DNA of 64,000 bases from the NCBI GenBank assembly GCA_002320005.1, contig DCJK01000018.1:39226-103225 (forward strand), written 5' to 3'. Positions 42,812-51,699 of this stretch are shown here, piece by piece. Position numbers and translations under genes: made by a program. The notes beneath the pieces are model-generated. The model saw only the letters and a list, made by a program, of their open reading frames with translations, did no database searches and was not told where the DNA came from. Source of the stretch: Firmicutes bacterium UBA1702 (GTDB lineage: Bacteria > Bacillota > Clostridia > Peptostreptococcales > Anaerovoracaceae). Positions within the stretch are counted from its first letter, which is position 1; each line of letters starts with the position of its first letter.

Positions 42812-42869
42812 AAACTGTCGCCTGCAGGCAGGGAAGCTTCCCAAATCTGCTGCAAGACGACAGTTTTTC
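42812..42869 (+). terminator. intrinsic terminator of the lipoprotein gene
   Basis: AAACTGTCG (42812-42820) pairs with CGACAGTTT (42858-42866) and a T-tract follows. The inner CTGCAGGCA/CTGCTGCAAG region adds pairing. Confidence 0.75.
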
Positions 42870-42921
42870 TTTTATGCCAAATGCCGGAGTGAAACCGGCT
42901 GTAAACAAAAACAGATTTTTG

Positions 42922-42947
42922 CAGAGAACTCCGGCTCTCTGTTTTTT
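42922..42947 (+). terminator. second terminator-like hairpin
   Basis: CAGAGA (42922-42927) and TCTCTG (42936-42941) with six T. The stretch 42948-43119 holds a TATAAT-like hexamer near 42980 but no coding region that I can support. Confidence 0.45.
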
Positions 42948-43140
42948 AATTACAGGTGCGGTTTCTTTCGATCAGGCTGTATAATGGCAGTGTGTCAGCC
43001 CATACGCATATGACGGAAACACTATAAAATTTTTAAAATCACATGAAGTATATACTTTTTGATATTTATAAAGAAAATTGTTTACTTTTCCAAAAAAGTC
43101 CTTCTCTTGCCTCTTATGAGCAAAAAAAGTTTTTTTGTGC

Positions 43141-44070
43141 TTATATGACACTGCATTTGCAAGCTCTCACTGTAGTTCCGTCATTATCAGTATGCGAACA
43201 TGCGCCGCATATTCCTTCGCCGCAGCACATGTTGGCATGGTTGGGAAATATAATCTGCCTCATGGGTATCTGCGCCTCCTCTGAAATCCTCTGTACAAAA
43301 TACGGTGAGGTCATAAACATCAAATTAGGGCGTTCTGTCGAGCAATTGAGACAATACTCATAGTCTTTCCTTATTTTACGCCCCACAGCTTCAACATCAT
43401 TCTGCAGACTGACCTTTTCAAAATCCATTCCTCCAAAAAAGTCAAATACAAATTTCTCCGGCAGTTTCCGGCTGTCAAGGTAAAAAGCTGCCATATTATT
43501 CCCTATCTGGCTCCTGATATTTATCAAAGGAATTGATGCTATTCCTTTGGCAACTATCACCGAAAGCTTTTCAGGTCCATATATTTCACCATTGACAATT
43601 CCGCTGAAATATGGTCCGCGCAACTGCCACAGGCTGCCTGCGCTGCATCGCTTCATCAGTCTCATGGTCTTTGGTCCCGTAATGTTTACAGCCACCGCAA
43701 TGGTGCTTTCTTCCGCAGCGCTTACACACTCCATAACCGACAGCGGAACCGTCCATCCATCTTCGCCTGCTATGACAAAGGCTCCTGCTTTCCGGCATTT
43801 AAGAGCAAACCCCCGAGGCACATGAATTTTCACCACAGCCAGTTCCTCTGAATAATTTTTCCTCTCACGGACACGGAAAATTCTGTGCTCCAAAGGGTAA
43901 ATACAATTTCTGTTCCTCTGCATATATTCGGTATACGGACACACTCCCTGCCAGGTAACCGAACAGTCGCATATTCCCTTGCGGGACATGCTGCATGTAT
44001 AGCATTGCCCTGCCTCCATCAGAATGCAGGGGCATCTCTCGCTGCCTCTGTCTTGGCATACATATCTCAT
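43141..44070 (-). CDS. PyrK/ferredoxin-reductase-like Cys-rich protein
   Basis: A 309-aa protein. The N-terminus is a Cys cluster (CQDRGSERCPCILMEAGQCY and following CSMSRKGICDC), not part of the usual family. The middle has an FAD-binding beta-barrel-like part (VVKIHVPRGFALKCRKAGAFV), and the NAD region is degenerate (VIVAKGIASIPLINI). The C-terminus has a 2Fe-2S motif NMCCGEGICGACSHTDNDG, as in PyrK/sulfide dehydrogenase-type subunits. It likely carries electrons between an NAD(P)H-type partner and another protein. No catalytic partner is adjacent; it overlaps dacF by 4 nt. Confidence 0.75.
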   Translation of the reverse strand: MRYVCQDRGSERCPCILMEAGQCYTCSMSRKGICDCSVTWQGVCPYTEYMQRNRNCIYPLEHRIFRVRERKNYSEELAVVKIHVPRGFALKCRKAGAFVIAGEDGWTVPLSVMECVSAAEESTIAVAVNITGPKTMRLMKRCSAGSLWQLRGPYFSGIVNGEIYGPEKLSVIVAKGIASIPLINIRSQIGNNMAAFYLDSRKLPEKFVFDFFGGMDFEKVSLQNDVEAVGRKIRKDYEYCLNCSTERPNLMFMTSPYFVQRISEEAQIPMRQIIFPNHANMCCGEGICGACSHTDNDGTTVRACKCSVI

Positions 44071-44939
44071 GAGCTTGCCTCCCTTGCAAATCCGTAATCC
44101 AGAAGCTTGTAAGCATCGCTGAACCAGTCAGGTGCTCTCAGCACAACCGCGATAAGTTCTCTGCCATCTCTTTTAGCTGACGCTGCCAGCGTGCGCCCCG
44201 AATCTTCCGTAAAACCGATTTTTATTCCTGTCGCACCATCATACTCAAATATGGTCTTATTTTTGTTCCTGAATATCCGTCCGCTGTCAGGGCTTTTCCA
44301 TTGACCGGAAGATACAATTATGCGAAACTCCTCTGTTTTCAGCGCCTCCCGCGATATTGCAGACAGGTCTCTGGCAGTGGTGTAATGTTCTGAGTTGAAC
44401 AATCCGCTGGGGTTGACAAAATTTGTTGAGGTGCAGCCTAACTCTTTTGCTTTTTCGTTCATGCGCTCAACGAAACGCTCCATAGTACCACCGCAGCAAA
44501 TGGCTACTGCATTGGCTGCATCATTTCCTGACTGAAGCATCATGGCATACATAAGTTCTCTGAGAGTGACTTTCTCTCCTTCCCTCAGATATGCAGATGA
44601 GCCTTCTTCTCCTGCCGCAGCAGCCGGTATCAGCACGCAGCTGTCAAGATCGGCGCCTATCTCATCCATTATCTCAAAAGCAGTCAGTGCTGTCATGATT
44701 TTCGTAGTGCTGGCAGGGTACAGTTTCTTATCTGCATTCTTTTCGTATATGACGCTTCCGTCTCCGGCTTCTATCAATATGGCTCCTTCGGCTGAAATAT
44801 CAGGAGCCCGCAAAATCTCCTCCGAAGCCTCTGTTTCCCTTACGGAGGCTCTGAGATGCGGTCCTGTATATTCTGCCAGCCCTGCCGTAATACCCATCAG
44901 CAGGCATACAGCTGTCAGTACTTTAATTTTTTTACTCAT
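44067..44939 (-). CDS. D-alanyl-D-alanine carboxypeptidase (DacF type)
   Basis: A 290-aa penicillin-binding protein that trims peptidoglycan stem peptides. A signal peptide is followed by the active-site serine in LYPASTTKIMTALT and the SxN motif SGNDAANAVAI. The third motif, normally KTG, reads KIG here (GIKIGFTEDSG). DacF is spore-linked in Bacillus, but DacB/DacA-type enzymes have similar size. It overlaps the PyrK-like gene by 4 nt, so the two are coupled. Confidence 0.88.
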   Translation of the reverse strand: MSKKIKVLTAVCLLMGITAGLAEYTGPHLRASVRETEASEEILRAPDISAEGAILIEAGDGSVIYEKNADKKLYPASTTKIMTALTAFEIMDEIGADLDSCVLIPAAAAGEEGSSAYLREGEKVTLRELMYAMMLQSGNDAANAVAICCGGTMERFVERMNEKAKELGCTSTNFVNPSGLFNSEHYTTARDLSAISREALKTEEFRIIVSSGQWKSPDSGRIFRNKNKTIFEYDGATGIKIGFTEDSGRTLAASAKRDGRELIAVVLRAPDWFSDAYKLLDYGFAREASS

Positions 44940-44987
44940 AAAAAACTCCCTCTCAACATTTTACTGTTTCAAGGGAGTTATATTCCT

Positions 44988-45587
44988 CTAAATTTCCATC
45001 TGCATCTGCCCTTCACCATCCATAACGGAAAGTTCCTCAGCATCCTCGGCGATTCCGCCTGACACTATGCTTTCAATATCTTCTATCTCAGGCAGATCCT
45101 TTATGCTGCTGAAACCGAAGTTTTTGAGAAACACATCGGTGGTTCCGTAAAGGATAGGTCTGCCCACGGTGTCTGCTCTTCCTTTTTCACAAACCAGCTC
45201 TTTCTTTATCAGCCCGTCCATTACTCTGTCACACCTGATTCCTCTTATAGCCTCTATCTCTCCTTTTGTGACAGGCTGTTTGTATGCCACTATAGCCAAT
45301 ACCTCCAGCGCTGATTGAGAAAGTTTTTTCATCTTTACGGGAGTGCACAGCCGCCTTATATAGTCAGAGTTTTCCTCTCTTGTTACAAACTGGAAAGACT
45401 GATTTATCTGCCTTATTACTATTCCGCGGCCTTCCTGTATATATTCATCCTTAAGTTCCAGAAAGCATTCCATGGCTTCCTGCCTGCTTATGTTCATCAC
45501 ATCCGCCGCTGTCTTCACGTCAAGAGGCTCTCCCCATGTGAACATCATGGATTCAAAAGCAGATTTTATGCTTTTTCTACTGCTCAT
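44988..45587 (-). CDS. scpB: segregation and condensation protein B
   Basis: The 199-aa kleisin partner of Smc. Winged-helix parts are visible in MMFTWGEPLDVKTAADVMNI and LEVLAIVAYKQPVTKGEIEAIRG, the conserved ScpB block. SmcScpAB condenses and separates chromosomes. It overlaps scpA by 11 nt. Confidence 0.95.
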   Translation of the reverse strand: MSSRKSIKSAFESMMFTWGEPLDVKTAADVMNISRQEAMECFLELKDEYIQEGRGIVIRQINQSFQFVTREENSDYIRRLCTPVKMKKLSQSALEVLAIVAYKQPVTKGEIEAIRGIRCDRVMDGLIKKELVCEKGRADTVGRPILYGTTDVFLKNFGFSSIKDLPEIEDIESIVSGGIAEDAEELSVMDGEGQMQMEI

Positions 45588-46344
45588 ACTTTATTTCTCC
45601 TTCTTCAATCCTCTCGCCTGCCTCGACTTCTATATCGCCGTACGTAACCTTCTGTCTTACCTTTATTACGTTTTCTTTTGCCATTTCCAGCAGGGAAATA
45701 AATGTTATGACCACATCATAGCGGTTTTCTTTTTCAGGCACCAGTTCTCTGAAGCTGAACACTTTTTTGAGTTTCCGGCGCAGCTGCTGCGTTATGTAGG
45801 CTATTCTGCTTTCCACCGACGCCTTTTCTCTTTCGACACGAGTGTAATGCTTTTTTACGGCTTCTATCCGCTGCCGTCTTTCAAGAAATGCCGAAAACGC
45901 TCCCGCAAACTGCTTCAGATCCAGGTTCAGGTATTCATCCGGCTGTTGAAGGTATTGGGAAATGTCCTCCTGAGGCTTATCAAATATATCCTGAGCTGCT
46001 TCTTCTCTCTGCTGCAGTATTTCTGCTGCCTTCTTGAATTTTTTATATTCGAGGATTCTTTCAACCAGCTCGCTTCTCGGATCATCTTCCATAATGACCT
46101 CTCCGCTCTGGCTGATACGCGGAAGTATCATCTTTGACTTTATCTCTATCAGCGATGAAGCCAGAACCATAAATTCCGTAGACACAGCTATATCCATGTC
46201 CTGCATGGCTTCTATGTAGTCAAGATACTGTCTGGTTATGCTGCTTATCTCTATATCATAGATGCTCATCTGAGCATTCTCGATAAGATAGACCAGCAGA
46301 TCAAAAGGTCCTTCAAAGGATTGGATTTTTACTTTGTAACCCAT
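45577..46344 (-). CDS. scpA: segregation and condensation protein A
   Basis: The 255-aa kleisin that bridges Smc heads. The N-terminal YKVKIQSFEGPFDLLVYLIEN and C-terminal FSFRELVPEKENRYDVVITFISLLEMAK are typical. The middle is charged and helical. It is followed by scpB and preceded by the EamA transporter gene with a 2-nt gap. Confidence 0.95.
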   Translation of the reverse strand: MGYKVKIQSFEGPFDLLVYLIENAQMSIYDIEISSITRQYLDYIEAMQDMDIAVSTEFMVLASSLIEIKSKMILPRISQSGEVIMEDDPRSELVERILEYKKFKKAAEILQQREEAAQDIFDKPQEDISQYLQQPDEYLNLDLKQFAGAFSAFLERRQRIEAVKKHYTRVEREKASVESRIAYITQQLRRKLKKVFSFRELVPEKENRYDVVITFISLLEMAKENVIKVRQKVTYGDIEVEAGERIEEGEIKYEQ

Positions 46345-46346
46345 CT

Positions 46347-47252
46347 TTATTGTTTACTCTCCTGCCTGTTATAGTAAAGCAGTGCGCACACTACTATTAT
46401 GCATCCGATTATCTCGTAAGGTTTTGGTATCTGTCTCAGGAAAATTACTGCCAGTATAGTTGCGAATACCGGATCACCTGCCTCCCATGTGGAAACATAC
46501 AGCGAACTTACGTGTCCTATGCACAGGTTAAATACAGCATGAGCTCCTATCTGGCAAAGCATGGCCATTACCACAAGGAGAAGATAGTCTGATGCGCTGT
46601 ATCCTGTAAAAGCGGTTCCCGTAACCAGCATTCCCGCAGTAAAGCATATCCAGCAGGAGAAGAACACCAGAAGCACATAAAGGCCGCCGTCAACTCTCTT
46701 TCTCACAGCGTCACCCACGGAAAAATACAGTCCCATAAACATGGCCGCCATAAATGCAAAAATATTTCCCTTGAGATTTCCCCCTGCAAAGGTGCTGTAA
46801 TCAAGTCCGACGATTATCGCCCCGCCTATCAGCGCTACCAATATAGCAGCTACCGACTTGAGACTTACTTTCTTTTTGTAGATAAATACCGTTACCAGCA
46901 GAACCACCAGCGGGTGAAGCGCAGCCAGTACGGATGCACTGGCAACATTGGTGAATTTCACCGCATTGAACCATGAAAAGAAATGGCCAAAAAGAAAGGC
47001 TCCTGATATGAAGCACCACAGATAGTCCTTGGGATCGATTGCCTTCAGCGCAGCTCTCTTTTCTTTGTTTGCCATGGCGGGTACAATGAAGAAAGGAAGA
47101 GCTATAGTCAGCCTCCAGAATCCTATTGCCATGGAGGAGGCACTTATAAGCGATCCTAATATTCCCGATGTCGCTCCGAATATAACTGCCAGTACAGTTG
47201 CAATTTTGGCATGTCTTGCTATAAGACCGCCTTTATTATCTGCATTTTCCAT
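46347..47252 (-). CDS. EamA/DMT-type membrane transporter
   Basis: A 301-aa integral membrane protein with ten predicted helices in two EamA repeats (VLAVIFGATSGILGSLIS; GNIFAFMAAMFMGLYFSVGD). This drug/metabolite transporter superfamily exports or imports small metabolites. The substrate is unknown. It sits between mtnA and scpA. Confidence 0.85.
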   Translation of the reverse strand: MENADNKGGLIARHAKIATVLAVIFGATSGILGSLISASSMAIGFWRLTIALPFFIVPAMANKEKRAALKAIDPKDYLWCFISGAFLFGHFFSWFNAVKFTNVASASVLAALHPLVVLLVTVFIYKKKVSLKSVAAILVALIGGAIIVGLDYSTFAGGNLKGNIFAFMAAMFMGLYFSVGDAVRKRVDGGLYVLLVFFSCWICFTAGMLVTGTAFTGYSASDYLLLVVMAMLCQIGAHAVFNLCIGHVSSLYVSTWEAGDPVFATILAVIFLRQIPKPYEIIGCIIVVCALLYYNRQESKQ

Positions 47253-47263
47253 TTTTTAACCTC

Positions 47264-48331
47264 TTATTTCTTTTCCATAATCTTTTTAAGATTTATATCG
47301 TATGGCGGTCTTACGATTCCTTTTTCCGTTATAACCGCCGTTATATACTTGTGGTCTGTAACATCGAAAGACGGATTGTAGGTTTTGATTCCGGCAGGCG
47401 CCATGGGTTTCTCGTACCACATGCGATATATTTCTTCACCCTTGCGCAGTTCTATTTCAATGTCCTCTCCTGAAAGGGTTTCCATATCTATGGTTGAAGT
47501 AGGTACATACATATAGAAAGGAATTCCATATTCTTTTGCCAGTATGGCAACTGCCGATGTTCCTATTTTGTTGGCACCATCACCATTGGCCGCCATGCGG
47601 TCGCATCCGACTACTACTGCATCCACCCAGCCTTTTTTCATCACCGAAGCCGCCATATTGTCACATATCAGCGTTACATCCACGCCCGCTTTATCAAGTT
47701 CCCATGAAGTCAGTCTTGCTCCCTGAAGCAGGGGTCTTGTCTCGTCAGCAAAAACTCTGAAGTTGTATCCTCTTTCCTGTCCCAGATAAATAGGTGCAAG
47801 ACATGTACCATATCTAGCCGTCGCTATGGTTCCCGCATTACAATGAGTCAGTATTCCCATTTCCGGCTCAAGCAGAGAAAGACCGTATTCGCCCATGCTG
47901 CGGCAGGCTTTCACATCTTCGTCATGTATTGCCTGGGCCTCCTCCAGCAAAAGGTCTCTTCCCTCCTGTACTGTGGCTATACCTGCTTCTTTGAGTTTCT
48001 GCTTCATTCTTCTGAGCGCCCACGCGAGATTTACAGCTGTCGGTCGTGCAGTTTCCAGATAGTCCGCACTTTCCTCCACATAGTCGGTAAACTCAATTAC
48101 TGATGTGCCACTGTATCTTGAAGCCTCCACATAAAGACCGTATGCTGCCGCCACTCCTATGGCAGGAGCACCTCTTACCTTCAGCTTGTATATGGCATCC
48201 CACATATCCTCTTTGGTTTTTATCTCTATATATACTTCCTCCCCCGGCAGCCGGGTCTGATCAAGAAGGTACAGCTTCCCTTCCCGGTATCTCACCGGGG
48301 ATATGTCAAATATTTTCTTCTCTGTATTCAT
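47264..48331 (-). CDS. mtnA: S-methyl-5-thioribose-1-phosphate isomerase
   Basis: Converts 5-methylthioribose-1-phosphate to the ribulose form in methionine salvage, an aIF-2B-fold enzyme. The conserved LKVRGAPAIGVAAAYGLYV, LTHCNAGTIATARYGTCLAP and VVGCDRMAANGDGANKIGT are visible; 355 aa. I chose the ATG at 48331 after GAGGCAGG; a TTG 6 nt upstream is also in frame. It overlaps the end of the J-like gene. It could serve MTA recycling from SAM-consuming reactions. Confidence 0.92.
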   Translation of the reverse strand: MNTEKKIFDISPVRYREGKLYLLDQTRLPGEEVYIEIKTKEDMWDAIYKLKVRGAPAIGVAAAYGLYVEASRYSGTSVIEFTDYVEESADYLETARPTAVNLAWALRRMKQKLKEAGIATVQEGRDLLLEEAQAIHDEDVKACRSMGEYGLSLLEPEMGILTHCNAGTIATARYGTCLAPIYLGQERGYNFRVFADETRPLLQGARLTSWELDKAGVDVTLICDNMAASVMKKGWVDAVVVGCDRMAANGDGANKIGTSAVAILAKEYGIPFYMYVPTSTIDMETLSGEDIEIELRKGEEIYRMWYEKPMAPAGIKTYNPSFDVTDHKYITAVITEKGIVRPPYDINLKKIMEKK

Positions 48332-49211
48332 AAACAACCTGCCTCAAATAATTTAAGTATTCATCATATGACAGAATCACCTGGCCGCTGAGAGTGTCGG
48401 TACATCCGGCCACCTCACTGAAAGAAGGAGCTTCCATCCAGCTTATGAGAACCTCTGCACAGGAGGCGTCATCATAGGTAAAATAAAAGTCATCAATGCC
48501 TGTCACATAGTAGAAGAAGTCAGCTTCATCACCTATTTCCAAAGCTTCAATTAAATCATATACACCGTCTCCGACGGTATCCCCGTAAGAATTTTCTCCT
48601 GCATACCAGTCTATCTTGTCGAGGTAATCATATACCGTACTGTCGTCAAGCCAACGGTAGAAGTCTATCTGATAGATAAAATCCTGTACCTCCCATATCT
48701 TTTCAGCTTCCTCCTGATCAATCGGCAACGGCTCATATCCGAAAAGTTCGTCGTATTCCTGATCTCTGACCTGGGTCTTGAATCCCATGAAGGCAATCAG
48801 AACAGTCAGTGCCAGTGTAATGACTGTAATTACAGTGGATGCACTGCCGCTCCTGGATTTTCTGCGCGATCCCGCTGCGTTTGAAATAGAAGGACCTTCG
48901 AAGAAGGCTTTTTTATTGCCGGATGGTCGGTCCTGCATCCCTGTTTCTGTATCTTTCCTTCTGTAATCGCTGAATTTATCTCTCTTTCTTCCGTGCCCTG
49001 TATTTTTTTTATTGTCCGACGACGGCGGTGCCCCGGTAAGGACTCTGTACGCCTCTCTGACTTCTTCCATTTTCTTGCGGGCATATTCCGGATCATCCTG
49101 ATAATCTGCGGATTTCAGTTTAGACATTTTCTTCTCATAGGCTTCTTTGATCTTGTCATACGAAGCCTCCTGTGCAAGTCCCAGCATTCTGTAGTAATAT
49201 CGTTTATCCAT
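48306..49211 (-). CDS. DnaJ-like membrane protein without HPD motif
   Basis: A 301-aa protein. The N-terminal part (DKRYYYRMLGLAQEASYDKIKEAYEKK and KKMEEVREAYRVLTG) folds like a J-domain, but there is no HPD motif, so it should not stimulate DnaK. A basic linker is followed by one membrane helix (TVITVITLALTVLIAFMGF) and an acidic extracellular tail. Chosen start is the second ATG (49211) behind AGAGGAGC; the frame is open to 49328. Overlaps the mtnA start. Confidence 0.65.
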   Translation of the reverse strand: MDKRYYYRMLGLAQEASYDKIKEAYEKKMSKLKSADYQDDPEYARKKMEEVREAYRVLTGAPPSSDNKKNTGHGRKRDKFSDYRRKDTETGMQDRPSGNKKAFFEGPSISNAAGSRRKSRSGSASTVITVITLALTVLIAFMGFKTQVRDQEYDELFGYEPLPIDQEEAEKIWEVQDFIYQIDFYRWLDDSTVYDYLDKIDWYAGENSYGDTVGDGVYDLIEALEIGDEADFFYYVTGIDDFYFTYDDASCAEVLISWMEAPSFSEVAGCTDTLSGQVILSYDEYLNYLRQVVYEYREENI

Positions 49212-49380
49212 CATGCTCCTCTTGTTTCTCAGGGCTCTGCCCTTATCAGCTGCGTCCGATAAATCATTATACCATTTTTCAAAATAACATAAAACCCGAA
49301 AGGCCAAATTTTTCTCTGCCTTTGGCATAAATATTCCCTTGCCTTTTCAGGAAGTGCAGCTGCTGACAATAACAAATCTG

Positions 49381-49430
49381 TTGCCACAGGCAATTTTTTG
49401 GATTATACTTTATTTGTAATATTTACAAAT
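49381..49430 (+). promoter_or_regulatory. promoter and palindromic operator of phzF
   Basis: TTGCCA (49381-49386), 17-nt spacer, TATACT (49404-49409), then ATTTGTAA-TAT-TTACAAAT (49412-49430), a perfect palindrome directly after the -10, where a repressor would block start. Confidence 0.65.
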
Positions 49431-49459
49431 GGTTTGCAACTTTAAACAGGAGGCATAAA

Positions 49460-50347
49460 ATGAAATTTTACATTGTAGACGCATTTACCGACACCCTTTT
49501 CGGAGGCAACCCTGCCGGAGTTGTCATCCTTCCGGAAGGAGCAGACTTCCCTTCAGATGAAGTCATGGTTAAAACCGCAGCTGAACTCAGATACTCAGAA
49601 ACAGCTTTCATAAAAAGACTCAACGAAAAAGAGTTCAATATACGCTATTTCACACCTGCAGCAGAAGTGGATCTGTGCGGTCATGCTACCATAGGCTCTT
49701 TCAAAGCTCTTCTTGAGGGCGGTTACATAGAAGATAACAGCAGCTACATCAATCATACTCTTGCCGGGGATCTGAATATTGATGTAAAGGACGGCTTTGT
49801 TCTCATGGACATGGCTGCTCCTGTAAAAATCGCTGAAATAGCAGATAACGCAGGCCTCGACGAGCTTTACAGAATCATGGGCCTTGACTATGCCGATCAG
49901 AAGGCAAAGGGCGTAAACCTGATTCCTCAGATGATTTCTACAGGACTGCCTGATATAATGATGCCTGTGGCATCTCAGGCGGATCTCGAAGCCATAACAC
50001 CTGATTTTCCTGCATTGTCTGACCTTTCCTCCAGGTACGAGGTTACAGGCGTCCACGCTTTTACTCTCGATGCTGAAGAAGGCACCACCTGTCATGTAAG
50101 AAACTTTGCACCTCTGTATGATATAGATGAGGAAGCTGCCACAGGAACTTCCAACGGAGCTCTCACCTATTACGGATATCTTAACGGTTTCGTAAAGGAC
50201 GGCGATGACTGTCGCTTTATACAGGGTGAGAAAATGGAAAGGCCTTCTGTAATACTCAGCCATCTGAAAGCAGACGGAAGCGGAAATTGCTCCATTCAGG
50301 TGGGCGGCAGCGGTGTAATGCTGGCAGAAGGAGATATAAGACTGTAA
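49460..50347 (+). CDS. PhzF-family isomerase-like protein
   Basis: A 295-aa PhzF/YddE-fold enzyme. The N-terminus KFYIVDAFTDTLFGGNPAGVV and SETAFI with the catalytic-type Glu, VDLCGHATIGS and FAPLYDIDEEAATGTSNGAL are typical. The family isomerises ring intermediates; substrate here is unknown. Starts after AACAGGAGG. Regulated by the palindrome at 49412-49430, presumably. Confidence 0.9.
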   Translation: MKFYIVDAFTDTLFGGNPAGVVILPEGADFPSDEVMVKTAAELRYSETAFIKRLNEKEFNIRYFTPAAEVDLCGHATIGSFKALLEGGYIEDNSSYINHTLAGDLNIDVKDGFVLMDMAAPVKIAEIADNAGLDELYRIMGLDYADQKAKGVNLIPQMISTGLPDIMMPVASQADLEAITPDFPALSDLSSRYEVTGVHAFTLDAEEGTTCHVRNFAPLYDIDEEAATGTSNGALTYYGYLNGFVKDGDDCRFIQGEKMERPSVILSHLKADGSGNCSIQVGGSGVMLAEGDIRL

Positions 50348-50363
50348 TATAAATTATCCTAAA

Positions 50364-50399
50364 AAATAAGCGGACCGCTGACGGTCCGCTTATTTTTTT
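50364..50399. terminator. bidirectional terminator between phzF and desulfoferrodoxin
   Basis: AAATAAGCGGACC (50364-50376) and GGTCCGCTTATTT (50383-50395) form a 13-bp stem with T-runs on both strands. Confidence 0.9.
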
Positions 50400-50409
50400 A
50401 AGATTCAGA

Positions 50410-50778
50410 TTACTTCTTCCAGAGTCCGTGAAGATTGCACCAGGCATATGCTGCAACCAGCTGATCTCCCTCTGTCAGAGCAAACTCGACGGCAGGTCTG
50501 TCGCCGGCTTTTAGAGTTTTTCTCTGCACACCTTCTTTTGTTTCTATGGCCACCCAGCCGATGTAATGCTCTTCAACCATAGGATGTTCAACATCTCCTA
50601 CAACTACCTTTACCTTATTTCCTTCAACCGTAACGGCGGGAACATGCTTTTCCACGGCGGCATCCACGGATCCCGGAACGATTTCTTTCATCTTTTCACC
50701 GCAGCACACTACAGGAACTCCTGATTCCTTTACAAACTCAATGATATTTCCGCAATGTTCACAAACATAAAATTTCAT
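50410..50778 (-). CDS. dfx: desulfoferrodoxin / superoxide reductase
   Basis: Detoxifies superoxide to peroxide in anaerobes. The 122-aa protein has the desulforedoxin-type FeCys4 site MKFYVCEHCGNIIEF with later VVCCGEKM, and the catalytic Fe site in MVEEHYIGW, EKHVPAV and CNLHGLWKK. It is a full two-centre desulfoferrodoxin. It stands alone between the phzF terminator and the pst genes. Confidence 0.95.
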   Translation of the reverse strand: MKFYVCEHCGNIIEFVKESGVPVVCCGEKMKEIVPGSVDAAVEKHVPAVTVEGNKVKVVVGDVEHPMVEEHYIGWVAIETKEGVQRKTLKAGDRPAVEFALTEGDQLVAAYAWCNLHGLWKK

Positions 50779-50859
50779 CTTTTTTTCCTCCTGAATTTAA
50801 GTAATATATGTTATTATATATTTTTTTCCCACAATAAGGGGAAACTAAACGAGTCTCTT

Positions 50860-51699
50860 TTATATTCGGGAAAATCTCTTTGCCGCTGCTGCCGATATTG
50901 CATTCAGCCCACCGGTAAGTACGAGCAGCACCAAAGCCGTACCATAGGCCTGCTCCTCATAGATTCCTTCCGTAAGCAAAGCATACATATGAACTGAAAG
51001 GGTTCTTGTTGAACTGAACACTCCTTTTGCAATCCGGCTTCCCGTCCCTGCTGTAAAAATCAGCGCCGCCGATTCCCCGGCTATTCTTCCTGCAGCCAGG
51101 ATGACACCTGCTGTAATCCCCGGCAAGGCTGCCGGAATTATAATCCTGAATATGGTTCTCGCTTTCCCGGCTCCCAGCCCCATGCTTCCCTCCCTGTACG
51201 CTTGAGGAACGCTCAGAAGTGCATCTTCTGTGGTTCTCATTATAAGAGGAAGTATCATCACCGCCAAGGTTGCAGCCCCTGAGAGCAATGAATACCCCCA
51301 CCTGAGGGTTATGACAAAAAGCATATATCCGAAGAGCCCATAAACGATGGATGGAATGCCTGCAAGAGTTTCTGCAGTCAGCCGTATAATTTTCACACCT
51401 ATTCTTTCTTTTCCTGAATATTCAGCCAGATATACTGCGGCGCACACACCCATGGGCAACGCCATGCCCAGTGACATGCCGGTCATTATAGCCGTATTAA
51501 CCATTGCCGGCATCAGCGAAGCCTTATCTGCACTGTCCCCGACAGAAAAAAGTTCCTCCGATACAATGCCGGGTATACCATTGTACAGAATGCAAGCTAT
51601 TATGCCCATCAGTACACCTGCGGTGATTACCGCTGCCGCCCAGACTTCAACGCGCAAAGCCAGAGACATAACCGATGCTGTGTCTTTTTTTCTCCTCAT
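50860..51699 (-). CDS. pstA: phosphate ABC transporter permease
   Basis: The 279-aa PstA-type permease. The EAA-like loop GAGKARTIFRIIIPAALPGI and the PLIMRTTEDALLSVPQAYREG block are typical, with six membrane helices. It overlaps pstC by 4 nt and forms the inner-membrane pore with it. No pstB ATPase follows. Confidence 0.9.
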   Translation of the reverse strand: MRRKKDTASVMSLALRVEVWAAAVITAGVLMGIIACILYNGIPGIVSEELFSVGDSADKASLMPAMVNTAIMTGMSLGMALPMGVCAAVYLAEYSGKERIGVKIIRLTAETLAGIPSIVYGLFGYMLFVITLRWGYSLLSGAATLAVMILPLIMRTTEDALLSVPQAYREGSMGLGAGKARTIFRIIIPAALPGITAGVILAAGRIAGESAALIFTAGTGSRIAKGVFSSTRTLSVHMYALLTEGIYEEQAYGTALVLLVLTGGLNAISAAAAKRFSRI

